Shown: positions 1-11,429 of the stretch, piece by piece
Numbering within the stretch: position 1 is the stretch's first letter
Layout of the letters: each line of letters begins with the position of its first letter
Source of the DNA: Selaginella tamariscina
Lineage: Eukaryota; Streptophyta; Lycopodiopsida; Selaginellales; Selaginellaceae
Assembly: GCA_003024785.1 (NCBI GenBank)
Contig: PUQB01000452.1
Location: 1 to 64,000, forward strand
DNA length: 64,000 bases
Reading direction: 5' to 3'
Position numbers and translations under genes: made by a program
The notes under the pieces: generated by a model
Seen by the model: the letters and a program-made list of their open reading frames with translations, nothing else
What the model was told of the DNA's origin: nothing
Databases searched by the model: none

Positions 1-2114
1 ATTTTCAAGAAGGATGGAAGTCTCCGATCTGAATAAGGTCACCATTCCAAACAAGTATCATCTCCCGCTCGTCTCCGACATGCTCAAGCGTCTTTCTGGT
101 GCTCGGTATTTCACAAAGATTGATTTAAGAGGAGCGTACAATCTCATCCGAATCCGAGAAGGAGACGAGTAAAAAATAGCATTCCGTACACGCTATGGAC
201 ATTTCGAGTACGTAATAATGCCATTTGGCCTGACAAATGCACTTGCTGTTTTTGAACACATGGCTAACAATATTTTCCGGGACTTCTTGGATTTATTTGT
301 CATCATGTACCTAGATGACATCCTGATATTTTCCAAGACTCGAGAAGAACACGAATGGCATGTACGGTTAGTTTTGGAGAAGCTTCGAAAGCACCATTTG
401 TTTGCCAAGTTGGAGAAGTGCTTTTTCAGTCAACAGTCTGTTGAGTTCCTAGGGTACATCATTTAGCTGAAGGTGTTCACATGGATCCTGTAAAAGTTCG
501 GACTGTATTGGAGTGGGAGAGACCATCAAATGTTCGTGATGTTCAATGTTTCCTTGGGTTTGAGAACTTCTATCGACGTTTTGTTCGGAATTTCTCTAAG
601 ATTGCATTGCCATTGACAAAGTTGACTAGCAAGGATGTTCTATTTGTCTGGTCCTTTGAGGTTGAGGAGGCGTTTGAGTTTCTAAAGAAGGTGTTCACCT
701 CGGCACCTGTTCTCCATCATAACCCTGCAAAGCCATATTTTGTAGAAGCTGATGCCTCTGACTTCGTTATTGGTAGAGTGCTATCTCAGGAAGGTCCAAA
801 TCATCTTCTCCATCCCATTACTTTCCATTCCCGCAAGTTCACTACACCTGAGATCAATTACAATATCTACAAAAGGAGCTGCTGGCAATCGTCAATGCCT
901 TTGAGGAGTGGCACAAATTCCTTGAAGGTTCCTCGCATGTGGTTAAGGTATTGTGATCACAAGAACCTCTAGTACTGGGCAACAACATGAGTTCTCAATC
1001 AGCATCACAGTCTTTGTCCCGGTTTCGATATGTGATTATTCATCGTCCCTGTCGTCTAAATAGCAAAGCATATTTTATCTTGTCGCAATTACCTAGCTTC
1101 AGTACCAGGTAAAATCCCATTTGATCAACAAGAACAAGTCATTCTGAGTTCCGACCAGTTGTTGATGAACACACTTTCCTGTTCTTCTACTTTAGTTGAC
1201 ACTTCGTTTTTGGATCTGATCGAGAAAGTGTTCCTCAAGACGAGTTTGCTCGTGATGTCCTTGCACATGTTCAACGAGTTCAGCCATTGTATTCATGTCA
1301 CAACTACGAGATTATGCTGCTTTCCATCTTCATAATGGGTTGTTGTACCACCACATCCAAATCTATGTTCCGGACGGAGAATTGAGGTTGTGAGCTATCC
1401 AACATTGCCATGACAACATAGATGCGGACTTTTTGGCATTCGGAAGACGATCGAGCTGGTACAGCGTGTGTTCTGGTGGCCTTGGCTTCGCATGTATGTC
1501 AAAAAATTTGTGCGATCTTGTGACACATGCAACGTACAAAGCTTCCTCGTCATCGACCAATTTGACTACTACAACCCTTCCTATTGCTCAGCAGCCATGG
1601 TCCTCCATCACTATGGATTTCCTCACTAATTTACCGCCTTCTAGAGGGTTTGATTGTCCTAGTCATTGTTGATTTGTTCTCTAAGATGGCACACTTTGTT
1701 CCTTGCAACAAGACATGTTCGGGTCATGATGTTGCAGATCTAGTGTATTAGGAGGTGTTCCGTCTTCATGGTCTTCCTGATGAACTTGTCATTAATCGAG
1801 GTCCCCAGTTCACTTCGGCATTCTGAGGGAGATTCCTAGATCGGCTACGTATCATCGAGAAGCTATCTACTGCACATCATCCTAAAACAAATGGCCAAAT
1901 GAAGCACACGATTCAGACTCTGGAGCAATATCTCTGGTGTTTCATTTCTCATCTGCAAGATGATTGGGTTGATCTCCTTCTTACTGTCGAGTTCGCGTAT
2001 AACAACACGGCACACTCATCCATAGGTGTGTTGCCATTTTTCTCTGGTGTTCATCCTTGCTGGTCCTACAGCTTGCCAATGGTTCCTGGCCTTACCACTA
2101 CTATCGATGATCGT

Positions 2115-4030
2115 GTTGAGCATCTCCAACAGGTCCATAAAGAAGTGCAGCATTATCTTCAACGCGCTCGAGATTTGCAACAACAAGCTGCTGATCGTTC
2201 CTGTTCCTCTCTTCTAACATTCATAGTTGCTGGTGAACCTGAGTTGATTCCAAGCTTGTTCGTGGTCATCTTGTTCATGCTCATGATCTTTTTGCCGAGT
2301 TCCAAGGTCCATGAAGAAGTGCAGCATCATCTTCAACGTACTCGGGATTTGCAACAACAAGTTGTTGATTGTTCTTGTTCCTCTCCTCCAACATTCACAG
2401 TTGCTAGTGAACATGAGTTCGAGGTTGCTGTTGATCGTTCATGTTCCTCTCCTCCAGCATTCATGTTCCTCTCGAGGTTGCTGTTGATCGTTCATGTTCC
2501 TCTCCTCCAGCATTCATGTTCCTCTCGAGGTTGCTGCTGATCATTCATGTTCCTCTCCTCCAACATTCATAGTCGCGCTCGAGATTTGCAACAACAAGCT
2601 GTTGATCGTTCTTGTTCCTCTCCTCCAACATTCACAATTGTTGGTGAACCTGAGTTTGAGGTTGCTACTGATCATTCATGTTTCTCTCCTCCAGCATTCA
2701 TAGTTGCTGGTGAACCTGAGTTTAAGGTTGCTGCAATTCTTGACTTTAAGATTCTTCTAATCTTGTTGCTGAGTTCCATCTGAAGCAGTGAACCTGAGTT
2801 TGAGGTTGCTACAATTCTTGACTTTAGGATGCTCCTAATCTTGTTGCAAGTTCCATCTGAAGCAATGAACTTGAGTTCGAGGTTGCTACAATTCTTGACT
2901 TCAAGATGCTTCTAATCTTGTTACCGAGTTCCATCTGAAGCAGTGACCAATGATGCAAACCTGAGTTCGAGGTTGCTGCAATTCTTGACTTCAGATGCTC
3001 CTAATCTTGTTGCCGAGTTCATCTAAAGCAATGACTAGTGATGCACGGTGCTCGTCTTGTTGCTGAGTTCCATCTGAAGCGTGGTGCTCGTCTTGTTGCC
3101 AAGTTCCATCTAAAGCAGTGACCAGTGGTGCTCCTAATCTTGTTGCCGAGTTCACTGCTTCAGATGGAACTCGACAATAAGATTAGGAGCATCTTGTTGT
3201 CGAGTTCCATCTGAAGCAGTGACCAGTGACGTGCGGGCTCATCTTGTTGCGAGTTCCATTGACACAGCGGTGCTCGTCTTGTTGTCGAGTTCCAAATCTT
3301 GTTGCCAAGTTCACTGCTTCAGATGGAACTCGACAATACGATTAAGAGCATCTTGTTGTCGAGTTCCATCTAAAGTAGTGACCAGTGATGCACGTGCTCG
3401 TCTTGTTGCTGAGTTCCATCTGAAGTGTGGTGCTCGTCTTGTTGCCAAGTTCCATCTAAAGTAGTGACCAGTGGCGCTCCTAATCTTGTTGCCGAGTTCA
3501 CTGCTTCAGATGGAACTTGGCAATAAGATAGGAGCATTTGTGTCGAGTTCCATCTGAAGCAGTGACCAGTGACGTGCGGTGCTCATCTTGTTGCCGAGTT
3601 CCATCGACACGCGGTGCTCGTCTTGTTGCCAAGTTCCAAATCTTGTTGCCAAGTTCACTGCTTCAGATGGTCCTAATCTTATTGCCAAGTTCCATCTGAA
3701 GTAGTGACAGTGATGTGCGGTGCTCATCTTGTTGCCGAGTTCCATCGACACGTGGTGCTCGTCTTGTTGCGAGTTCCAAATCTTGTTGCCAAGTTCACTG
3801 CTTCAGATGGCCTAATCTTATTGCCAAGTTCCATCTGAAGCAGTGACCAGAGTGTGGTGCTCATCTTGTTGCCGAGTTCCATCGACACGCGATGCTCGTC
3901 TTGTTGTCGATTTCCAAATCTTGTGCCAAGTTCACTGCTTCAGATGGAACTCGGCAATACGATTAGGAGCATCTTGTTGCCGAGTTCCATTTTGAAGCAG
4001 TGACCAATGACGTGCGGTGCTCGTCATCAA
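2115..4030. repeat. Internal satellite between integrase and 3' LTR
   Basis: Two blocks of short degenerate repeats. The first (about 2115-2760) repeats a unit containing TTCCTCTCCTCCAACATTCA. The second (about 2760-4030) repeats a 40-60 bp unit around GAGTTCCATCTGAAGCAGTG. Several units in the second block are inverted (CACTGCTTCAGATGGAACTC), for example near 3150, 3310, 3495, 3655, 3795 and 3935, so the tract can fold into hairpins. It looks like amplification of the element's own 3' internal sequence, and short coding frames in it are accidental. Confidence 0.85.
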
Positions 4031-4040
4031 AAGGGGACAG

Positions 4041-4395
4041 TGTAAGGATCATGGGTTATTTTTTGCCTTTCACAGGACTTGAACCCAAAACCTTTTCGCT
4101 AACACACATATGTGTTAATTAACTTGTCCATATGATCTTGAATGTTGAATTACACCATCAACAGCAAAGCGTAATATTCATACACATGTTCCAGACCAGT
4201 TGTGAATCATACAATCCTCATGACTCAGATATATAAACATGGTTCAGTTCTAGGTTTTTCAGAATCATTCAACACCAGTCTTTAGCCTTGTGTTTTCATT
4301 TTGTATTCATTTCTCTCTTGAATACAATATTCTCCTTTCAGCTCAAAGGTTCTGCCCTTGTTCTAAAGGTTTTGCCTTTGTATAAGGTCGTGACA
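4041..4395 (+). repeat. 3' LTR of the first Ty3/gypsy element
   Basis: The tract starts TGTAAGGATC directly after a polypurine stretch (AAAAGGGGACAG, 4029-4040) and ends GTCGTGACA. These are the TG...CA ends and PPT expected of a 3' LTR, and the length is 355 bp. No second copy is in the window, so the boundaries rest on termini and context only. Confidence 0.6.
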
Positions 4396-4670
4396 GTACT
4401 GAACTAGGAGTACATGTATAAATAAATTAGAATAGGACTAGAAAGGCATCTGGGTATACTAATTATTGTACTATGTTGCCATTGTGTGATCATCTCATCT
4501 TACTCTCACTGCATCTTTTTGTATAATTCTCAATTTCCTAGTATACTTCTTCTTCTTATTAGTTATTACGATAGGATTGATAGTACTATTACTTGTTATA
4601 TATTTTACATCCTTACTCTTTTTCAACCTTTTGAAGTCTAATTATTATCTTATCACATATTTACCAACAC
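4396..4670 (+). repeat. Truncated LTR fragment, family G copy 1
   Basis: From about 4400 the sequence resembles the interiors of 56850-57120 and 63390-63640. Shared blocks include GTATAAATA, TAGGACTAG, ATTGTACTATGT, TACTCTCA, TAGTATACTTCT and ACATCCTTACTC. It lacks the first half of that LTR. It follows immediately after the LTR ending at 4395, so one probably inserted into the other. Confidence 0.65.
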
Positions 4671-4927
4671 CCATCCAAGACAAATAATATATATACATAC
4701 AATAATATATATTGTATGTAGCATAATATACATTAGTTTAAATGATATGTATTTAGGTAAGTCAAATTCTGAGTTGTATTTTATAAAGAAAAAAAGTAAT
4801 CTTATGATTAAAATTATATCAAATTTATTAATACTATTGAATTATACTCTTCGTTAGCAATATATATATGAAGCGAGAGTGCTTTCAAAAGGTTCCAATA
4901 TGCTGAGAAGAATTACATTAATTTGTG
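4671..4927. other. AT-rich stretch, nothing recognised
   Basis: AT-rich sequence without a convincing gene between an LTR fragment and the next element. Confidence 0.6.
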
Positions 4928-5166
4928 TGAGAGAGGTGTGAATACTAAATACGATTCAATTAGGTCTGGCTGATACAGGGTATTTATACTAAGTGTCTGT
5001 GCTAGGATTAGCACTCTTGGTACCAAGTAAATCATGGTGCCCAGATTAGCCAGCCCCCAGATTAGCCAATGCCCATATTAGTGTGTATGAATCCTAATGC
5101 CACTTGGCACCTCCATGGCAGAGTATACGTGGCGTATATACGTAGTATATACCATGGAACCTTACA
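4928..5166 (-). repeat. 3' LTR of the 4.8 kb Ty3/gypsy element
   Basis: 239 bp, identical to 9480-9718. On the minus strand it starts TGTAAGGTTCC and ends CACCTCTCTCA. It contains a TATTTATA box (4980-4987, plus strand) and a short palindrome-like stretch TATACGTGGCGTATATACG. Confidence 0.95.
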
Positions 5167-5190
5167 TCATCCCCTCTCAAGACATGGCTT

Positions 5191-8100
5191 CTACCTATCA
5201 AGGTGGTCCTCCTCCTTGGACGAGTGTCCGTTGGTGGAACGGTAGTAGCCGACACACATGAGCGACATGTTGTGACTCCCGAACCGCTTCAAGCGATACA
5301 CCTGTGTTCCCAACTGTTCTTCAACACTCCAAGGACCCATCGTGGTTGAAGCCCTGCTGCGTGTGTTTGATCCCCTAACCTTGGAGACTCTCTTGGTGAG
5401 TGGCATTCGATGTCGTTGATTGTAAGTCCGACGCTGATACTCTTGTGCACGAGCTAACTGTTCTCCACCTTGAGCATACAACAGAGGAAGGACTTGGTTC
5501 AAATGCTCCAACCACATACGCCCATCCATATACCGTGCTTCGTGAGGAGTAATGCCAACTGCTGGTGGCAATACAGGTTCACGACCATACAAAGCTTTGA
5601 ATGGGGAAATCCCTGTTGACTTGTGAGGGGCTGAAACATAAGCAAATTGGAGATATGGAAGCCACATATCCCAATCCGTATGGTCAGGACGCACATACTT
5701 GGCAAGCATGACTTTGAAAGTTCTGTTCAACCGCTCCACCAAACCATCAGTCTCAGGATGATAAGCTGAGGCAAAAGATTGTCGGATCTGCAACCGTCGC
5801 ATCAACAAAGCTACTGCTTCCGCTGCTGGGCCTGGTCCTTGATCCGATAAAATTCGTTCGGGGCAACCATGCCTCAACACCACTTGAGCTAGTAGGAACT
5901 TGATGATGGAAGTTGCTGTAGCATCTGGCAAAGCACACACTTCTACCCACCGAGTCAAGTAATCAGAGCACACAATGATGTATCGATTACCGAACTGCGA
6001 CACAGGGAATGGTCCCATGATGTCATACGCTACCAGCTCAAAGGGGCGAGAAACTCGAATTGGTTCCAGGGTTGCTGCAGGAGGAAGTGTGGACACGTTA
6101 TGCCGTTGACACTCCGGACACGTATGAATGTACTCATGTAGGTCTTGTCGCAATCGGGGCCAATACAAGTGCTGTCGAATCCTCTCAAGGCATCGTTGGA
6201 ATCCCATGTGTCCGGACATCGGGTTGTCATGAAAGAACTGCAACCAGGAGTTAATGTAAACTGGTGGTGCCACCACACGACACTCGGAACCGTCTCCAAC
6301 AAAGACAAGCAAGTCATCCATCAGTCTGAAAGATCGTGCATATGTGCGAAAGTTAAGATCCTCGCAGGGTACCTCACTACTCAAGACTTCACGCAACCTC
6401 CTGATCCATGGCTCCATCTTTTGAGCCTCCACAATGTCTTCCCGCCTCGGAAGTACGCGATCAGGAAGGGCATCCGGCAACAATGCTACAGGGGCTGCTA
6501 CTACCACAGGAGCTCGGGATAACGCATCCACATCCGCCATGCTAGACCCTGGGCGATGAACAACCCGAAAACGATACCCTTGCAAAATTAACGCCCAACG
6601 TGCAAGTCGTCCCGTCACATTCCTCCTCTTCATGATTGAGTTGACAGCAGCATGATCAGTTTCCAACAATGTGTTGGAGCCATGTAGATATGCATGGAAC
6701 TTTTGAAAGGCCCATACGGCTGCCAGACATTCCTTGTCCGTGGTGGAATAATTTTTCTCTGCCTCAGTAAGGCTCCGACTTGCATAAGCGATTGGGTACC
6801 GCTGACCATTGGGAGTCTCCTGCAACAGATCGGCCCCCAACCCGACATCTGAAGCATCGGTCCGAAGAATAAAGGATTTGGCAAAGTCCGGATACCGCAA
6901 CAAAGGTGGAGATCCTAGCAATGCCTTAACATCCTCGAACGCCTTCTGACACTTCTTGGACCACCGGAACTGAGCTCCTTGTTTTAACAATCCTCGCAAT
7001 GGGGCTGTCAAATCTGAGAACCGCGGAACAAACCTCGCTAGGTATGTTGCCTTTCCCAAGAAACGCTGCAACTCCGCCACTGACTCAGGAGCAGGAAATT
7101 CTCGTACAGCTAGGGTCTTCTCGGGATCCGGTTTCACACCCTCTGCCGTGATGATGAATCCTAAGTATTTCAAGGAGGTACATCCGAACTTGCACTTCTG
7201 CTCTTTCAACTTCAGCCCGTATTGCACCAATCGCTGCAGGACCCGCTCTAACTGCTGAAGGTGCTCCTCCCACGTAGCAGAGTGAATAAGAAGGTCATCG
7301 ATGTACGCACGTGCAAATTCTTCAAAGCCCTCCAATAGCTCATCCATCATCCGCTGGAAGGTTGCTGGGGCCCCGACCAACCCAAATGGCATGACTGTAA
7401 ACTCGTACAAGCCGGATGGTGTTCGAAATGCTGTCTTTGCTGCATCTTCAGGAGCCATAGGGATCTGCCAATAGCCGGAAGCCATGTCAAGAATAGTGAA
7501 GTACCGGCTATTCCCCAATGCATCGACCAAATCATCCACCCTTGGTAGTGGATATGAATCTGGAACAGAAACATCGTTCAATGGCCTGAAATCAATAGTG
7601 AAACGTGTAGTCCCATCCGGCTTCGGAACTAGGTGTGGTTCTGCTGCCCATGGACTTCGAGACTTACGTATCACCTTCAACTCTAGCATCTCCCTCACAC
7701 AACGATTCAAGATATCCTTCTCCTTTGGAGATCGTCGCCTGAGCCCCATTCTGATCGGGCGAGTTGTACCAGTCGGGATGTGATGCCGAGTAGTCAACAG
7801 GGGATTTGCATCTCCTACAATGGGTTTGAATAGGCTCGGATACCTCGCCAACAGCTCCTTGATGTCCTTAGCTCGTTGCTCTGGAGAAGGCTCTGCCTTA
7901 GGCGCCATCATGCCCTGCAATGTTGCCGCCATGCCATTCGGTGCATGTTCTGTAGCCTGCAATGGGGGGCATCCTGGGATAGACAACGTGCACATTTCAA
8001 AATCACATCTTGCCTTGACCGCACGAAGCCAATTGACACCGAGGATGATGTCATGGACTTGGCTCGGCATCACCCGCAACGGAAGTAGATGATGGTATCC

Positions 8101-8562
8101 TCCTAACACCACAGGCACATGTGCAATTCGATGTGATCTAGCAAAAGACTGCTTATCAGCAAACACTACCTTCAAAGTTCGCTCAGCTGGTACTGTGTGC
8201 AAGTGCAAGGACTCCGCTACTGATCGATTGATAGAAGATATACTGGATCCGGAGTCCACCAGGACTGAAACAGGAGTTCCTTCTACCATGCCGGAGAACA
8301 CAAACATAAAACGCTCAGTGTCCAGTAACTCACTCGAGACCCCTATGCCCGCACAAGCATGGAAGAACAAAGGTGCTTCGGGGAAGTGTCGACCATGCGC
8401 TGGAGGTGGTGCAATGTGCCTAGTGCATGGGTCCTCTGACACCCCATGCACTATGCCTCGTTTTCCGGCTGCGGAAGAGTCTCCACTTCTTCTGCAATCT
8501 CGATGGCAGCTACTTGATGTCGATTTGCACATGCTCGTGCAACATGTCCCCAACCTCGGCAC
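5191..8562 (-). CDS. Pol polyprotein of the 4.8 kb Ty3/gypsy element
   Basis: A long open frame of about 1,120 residues. In order: aspartic protease (LVDSGSS near residue 100), reverse transcriptase (AYIDDLLIHS box), RNase H (LRTDASDVGLGADL), integrase with an HHCC zinc finger (HMGFQRCLERI...CPECQRH), a DDE core and a C-terminal GPW/Y-like module (GPWSVEEQLGTQVYRL). No chromodomain is evident. The YIDD form of the catalytic box differs from the usual YVDD/YLDD. It overlaps gag by about 110 bp. Confidence 0.93.
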   Translation of the reverse strand: MPRLGTCCTSMCKSTSSSCHRDCRRSGDSSAAGKRGIVHGVSEDPCTRHIAPPPAHGRHFPEAPLFFHACAGIGVSSELLDTERFMFVFSGMVEGTPVSVLVDSGSSISSINRSVAESLHLHTVPAERTLKVVFADKQSFARSHRIAHVPVVLGGYHHLLPLRVMPSQVHDIILGVNWLRAVKARCDFEMCTLSIPGCPPLQATEHAPNGMAATLQGMMAPKAEPSPEQRAKDIKELLARYPSLFKPIVGDANPLLTTRHHIPTGTTRPIRMGLRRRSPKEKDILNRCVREMLELKVIRKSRSPWAAEPHLVPKPDGTTRFTIDFRPLNDVSVPDSYPLPRVDDLVDALGNSRYFTILDMASGYWQIPMAPEDAAKTAFRTPSGLYEFTVMPFGLVGAPATFQRMMDELLEGFEEFARAYIDDLLIHSATWEEHLQQLERVLQRLVQYGLKLKEQKCKFGCTSLKYLGFIITAEGVKPDPEKTLAVREFPAPESVAELQRFLGKATYLARFVPRFSDLTAPLRGLLKQGAQFRWSKKCQKAFEDVKALLGSPPLLRYPDFAKSFILRTDASDVGLGADLLQETPNGQRYPIAYASRSLTEAEKNYSTTDKECLAAVWAFQKFHAYLHGSNTLLETDHAAVNSIMKRRNVTGRLARWALILQGYRFRVVHRPGSSMADVDALSRAPVVVAAPVALLPDALPDRVLPRREDIVEAQKMEPWIRRLREVLSSEVPCEDLNFRTYARSFRLMDDLLVFVGDGSECRVVAPPVYINSWLQFFHDNPMSGHMGFQRCLERIRQHLYWPRLRQDLHEYIHTCPECQRHNVSTLPPAATLEPIRVSRPFELVAYDIMGPFPVSQFGNRYIIVCSDYLTRWVEVCALPDATATSIIKFLLAQVVLRHGCPERILSDQGPGPAAEAVALLMRRLQIRQSFASAYHPETDGLVERLNRTFKVMLAKYVRPDHTDWDMWLPYLQFAYVSAPHKSTGISPFKALYGREPVLPPAVGITPHEARYMDGRMWLEHLNQVLPLLYAQGGEQLARAQEYQRRTYNQRHRMPLTKRVSKVRGSNTRSRASTTMGPWSVEEQLGTQVYRLKRFGSHNMSLMCVGYYRSTNGHSSKEEDHLDR

Positions 8563-8588
8563 TCATAGCACTGAATGTTCCGCCGACC

Positions 8589-8628
<40 letters not shown>

Positions 8629-9437
8629 TCAGCAGCTTGGCCTGGGCCCCTCCTGCGGCCTGAGGACTGGTCCTCCATCTGAACAGCACCCACCTCCATC
8701 GGAACAGGATCGGATGTCCCAGGAATAGGTGCCGATACAGGATATACACGTTGTGCTGCCCCCAATGAGTTCTCAAATCGTTGTGCAATCCGCAAGGCCT
8801 CCTCCACAGTCGAAGGACCAAAGCCCTCCACCAAGCCAGCCAAATCAGGGCGAAGAGCTGGCCATAACAAGCCCAAACGTACCCGTTCTGTCATGCTTGG
8901 ATCTGCACGATTGACCAAGTTTCGAAACTTAATCCCGAATCGTTGGACAGTCTCTCCCGACACTTGCTTCAAGTCATGGAGCTCACGAAAAGCTGCAGCA
9001 GAATCCTCGGGCTTACCAAAAGCTTGCTTGAAACGCTGGGATAAGATGTTCCAATCTTGTCGATCAAGAACGGGGACACCATTGTACCATTGCAAGGCAA
9101 GTCCTTGCAAACACGTTGGGAACTCTCGCAACCGCTGGGAGTCAGACCATCCATGGTAATCAGCAATCCCTTGAAAATGTTCCCACCAATGGTACACGTC
9201 TGCTCCAATCTCCCCCTTGAAGAATTCTGGACGAACCCGTGGATTGGAACCCAAAAGGTGTGGATTAGAACTCTGCGGCATACTAGCATTCTGCTGCATT
9301 CCTTGGTGAATTTCTCGCAGCAGAGCAGTCTGATTTGCCACGCTCAATTGCAGTGCATCGAACAACTGCAACCACCTTTCTTCGGTTGCCATCACGACCA
9401 AGAACACAAGGGAAGAGGGAGACAAAAAGGAACACAA
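8451..9437 (-). CDS. Gag of the 4.8 kb Ty3/gypsy element
   Basis: An open frame of up to 328 residues; the likely start is the internal methionine of MATEERWLQLF (about 9392). It has a retrotransposon-gag capsid-like region (RPEFFKGEIGADVYHWWEHF), an Arg/Gly-rich tract (RGRGRGRGRGRGG) and one zinc knuckle of CX2CX4HX4C form (CYECRGWGHVARAC). This order is standard for Ty3/gypsy Gag. Confidence 0.93.
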
Positions 9438-9479
9438 AAAAACTAAGCCGAAAAAGGACTACCCGAACTTCTCCACCAA

Positions 9480-9718
9480 TGAGAGAGGTGTGAATACTAA
9501 ATACGATTCAATTAGGTCTGGCTGATACAGGGTATTTATACTAAGTGTCTGTGCTAGGATTAGCACTCTTGGTACCAAGTAAATCATGGTGCCCAGATTA
9601 GCCAGCCCCCAGATTAGCCAATGCCCATATTAGTGTGTATGAATCCTAATGCCACTTGGCACCTCCATGGCAGAGTATACGTGGCGTATATACGTAGTAT
9701 ATACCATGGAACCTTACA
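9480..9718 (-). repeat. 5' LTR of the 4.8 kb Ty3/gypsy element
   Basis: The second copy of the 239-bp LTR, with no difference seen from the copy at 4928-5166. It is followed on the minus strand by TTGGTGGAGAAGTTCGGG, the presumed primer-binding region. The same TTGGTGGAG stands after the LTR at 23366-23528, linking the two families. Confidence 0.95.
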
Positions 9719-10703
9719 GTGAAAATAAATATAATTAAAAGAAACTAGTTTACCACCAAGTATATTCTAGAATATTCTTGGTTATATTTGATATATAACA
9801 AGAATATAATGTCTAAATTGTATTGAGATTATCGAGCATATCTTATTTATTAAAAGTGATTATGATTTAACTCAAGATTTGAATTATTTAGATGTGCATC
9901 ACTAAATTTATTATAAACTAATATATTCATTATAAATTAAATATATTATGCCACATACAAAATATCTTAATATAAATCAAATCCTTCAATGAGCGTTGGT
10001 ACATGCTCCTGTGTGTTTATGTACTACAGTAGAAAACATGTCTAAATTAATCTAATTCTTCACCCCAATTTTGCGCGCCCTATATCAAAATTAATAAACC
10101 TCTACAAACTAATAATTAATAGCATTTTGTCGGTCCCCACAATTTTATAAATTAATTTTATTATACATATAACTAATTAAACACTAGTAAAAAGTCATAA
10201 ATTAGCATATTAGGTTGGTTTTATGTGTGTATTAAATATCAAACTAATGATTTTGATAACTTTCTAATTATTTCTTAAAAATTATTAACATTTTTAATTA
10301 AAATAATAATTATAATAATTGGTATCTAAATATGAAAACAAAGGATAAATTCTCACAATAATTTGCTTATAATTAAAATTTATATGTGGTTATGTGTATT
10401 ATAAATGTATGTTAATTTATTAATTATTATTTTAAAAAAAAATTATATAGCATGTTTAAATTAGTAACCTACCTAAGTTAATATTGTCAAGGTGGTCCCA
10501 ATAATATTAATTTAGACAGGTTTTACTATATATTTGTATTGGCATCTTTAGCATAAAGGTAAAATACTCAGTTAATTTAATAATAAAATAATATTTATCT
10601 ATACTCTTTTATCTTTACAATATTAGTTTCACTAATATATATGCATTACATATATATGTATATTTATTCCGAAACTTTCAAATACAAGTCCTAAATATTA
10701 AAC
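9719..10703. other. AT-rich intergenic DNA
   Basis: Strongly AT-rich, with no exon, RNA gene or element recognised. A GT microsatellite lies at about 10777-10822, within the last intron of the neighbouring PLAC8 gene. Confidence 0.6.
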
Positions 10704-11314
10704 TCATTTCCCATTCTTAAATATCTTGGGTGGGTTCTTGGTAAACGAAGTAACACCATCATAACCTGCAAAGTTATGTGTGTGCATGCGTGCGTGTGTG
10801 CGTGCATGTGTGTGTGTGTGTGAATGTTATGCAGTATTTAAACATTATACCTGCATATGTCTTTGTATGTGTATTATCCATGTAAACCGACACACACGCA
10901 CACACGTACCAAGTGCTGGATCCATGTTCCTGTTCTTGAGTTCTCTATACGACTGAGCCACTGAGCAACAGAGACAGAAAACACTCTGTGCAGAAATCGT
11001 TACACGGTTCAGGTGGGAGGTTAAACGTCCCTCGGAGTTTACCACGGTATATACAGCTATATAACCATCCCATCCCCGTCAAGGTATGCAATAGGCAAAA
11101 TACACACCCTCCCGCAAAAACATGCTAAGCAAATACATATCTATATAAGTATATACATGTGTGTATATAAATATACATGGTGTATCTGTGTATATATATA
11201 TTTGTACTTACATGTTGAGCCTTGGTCGAGAATGTTGATGTTGCGGCCAACAATTACACAAGGGCAGCACATAGAACACATACCTACAAGTATGTTAGGA
11301 TCTCTTCTCTCTCT

Positions 11315-11364
<50 letters not shown>

Positions 11365-11429
11365 TATGAGTGCTCACATGATTGTATATCTTCAAAACAA
11401 CCACATAAACCAGTTGTCCACTTTCCCAT
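10704..11429 (-). CDS. PLAC8/PCR-family cysteine-rich membrane protein (PLAC8-1)
   Basis: A four-exon gene: 11378-11429, 11212-11283, 10910-11124 and 10704-10765, each with GT...AG junctions. The start is MGKWTTGLCGCFED and the stop is TGA at 10704-10706. The PLAC8 core is clear: Cys-rich CSMCCPCVIVGRN, the middle GMGWLYSCIYRGKLRGTFNLP, and the C-terminal SYRELKNRNMDPALG. Plant members (PCR, FW2.2-like) are small plasma-membrane proteins linked to metal transport or cell-number control; which applies here is unknown. Length, about 150 residues, is normal. Exon 3 carries two apparent one-base insertions, one in a T run near 11114-11118 and one in a T run near 10990, so the frame is interrupted although conservation is otherwise strong. 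They could be sequence errors or early decay. A second family member lies at 44869-45955. Confidence 0.85.
11311..11363. repeat. (CT)n(CA)n microsatellite
   Basis: A CT tract followed by a CA tract inside the first intron of PLAC8-1. On the coding strand it reads (TG)n then (AG)n, starting shortly after the donor site. Confidence 0.9.

Larger units (their letters stand above)
1..4395 (+). mobile_element. Ty3/gypsy LTR retrotransposon, 3' part, broken
   Basis: Plus-strand remains of a Ty3/gypsy polyprotein run in order: reverse transcriptase (YLDD box near 310), RNase H (about 740-960), integrase zinc-binding and core regions (about 1330-2110). Next come a repeat-filled tract and an LTR-like sequence. 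The 5' part lies outside the window. The element is clearly broken, with many interruptions, and old. The order RT-RNaseH-integrase is that of Ty3/gypsy and excludes Ty1/copia. Family assignment is firm; the lineage within Ty3/gypsy is not resolved. Confidence 0.88.
4928..9718 (-). mobile_element. Ty3/gypsy LTR retrotransposon, looks whole
   Basis: A complete 4,791-bp element on the minus strand: 5' LTR (9480-9718), primer-binding site beginning TTGGTGGAG just inside it, gag, pol, a polypurine tract (GAGAGGGGATGA, minus strand) and 3' LTR (4928-5166). The two 239-bp LTRs are identical by eye, so insertion was recent. Gag and pol overlap in different frames, an arrangement for which the family is known to use frameshifting. 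No clean 5-bp target duplication is visible; only GTG matches at the two edges. Its base composition is more GC-rich than the AT-rich flanks. Confidence 0.95.

Noticed and set aside
2899-4030. A CRISPR-like array of short repeats
   Set aside because: Units vary in length and spacing, include inverted copies, and sit inside a plant retroelement.
8195-8728. A 177-codon plus-strand frame with an HDHDHDHDH tract
   Set aside because: It is antisense to the Arg/Gly-rich part of gag in the 4.8 kb element.
4923-9723. A 5-bp target duplication around the 4.8 kb element
   Set aside because: TTGTG on the left and GTGAA on the right agree only in GTG, so no duplication is claimed.
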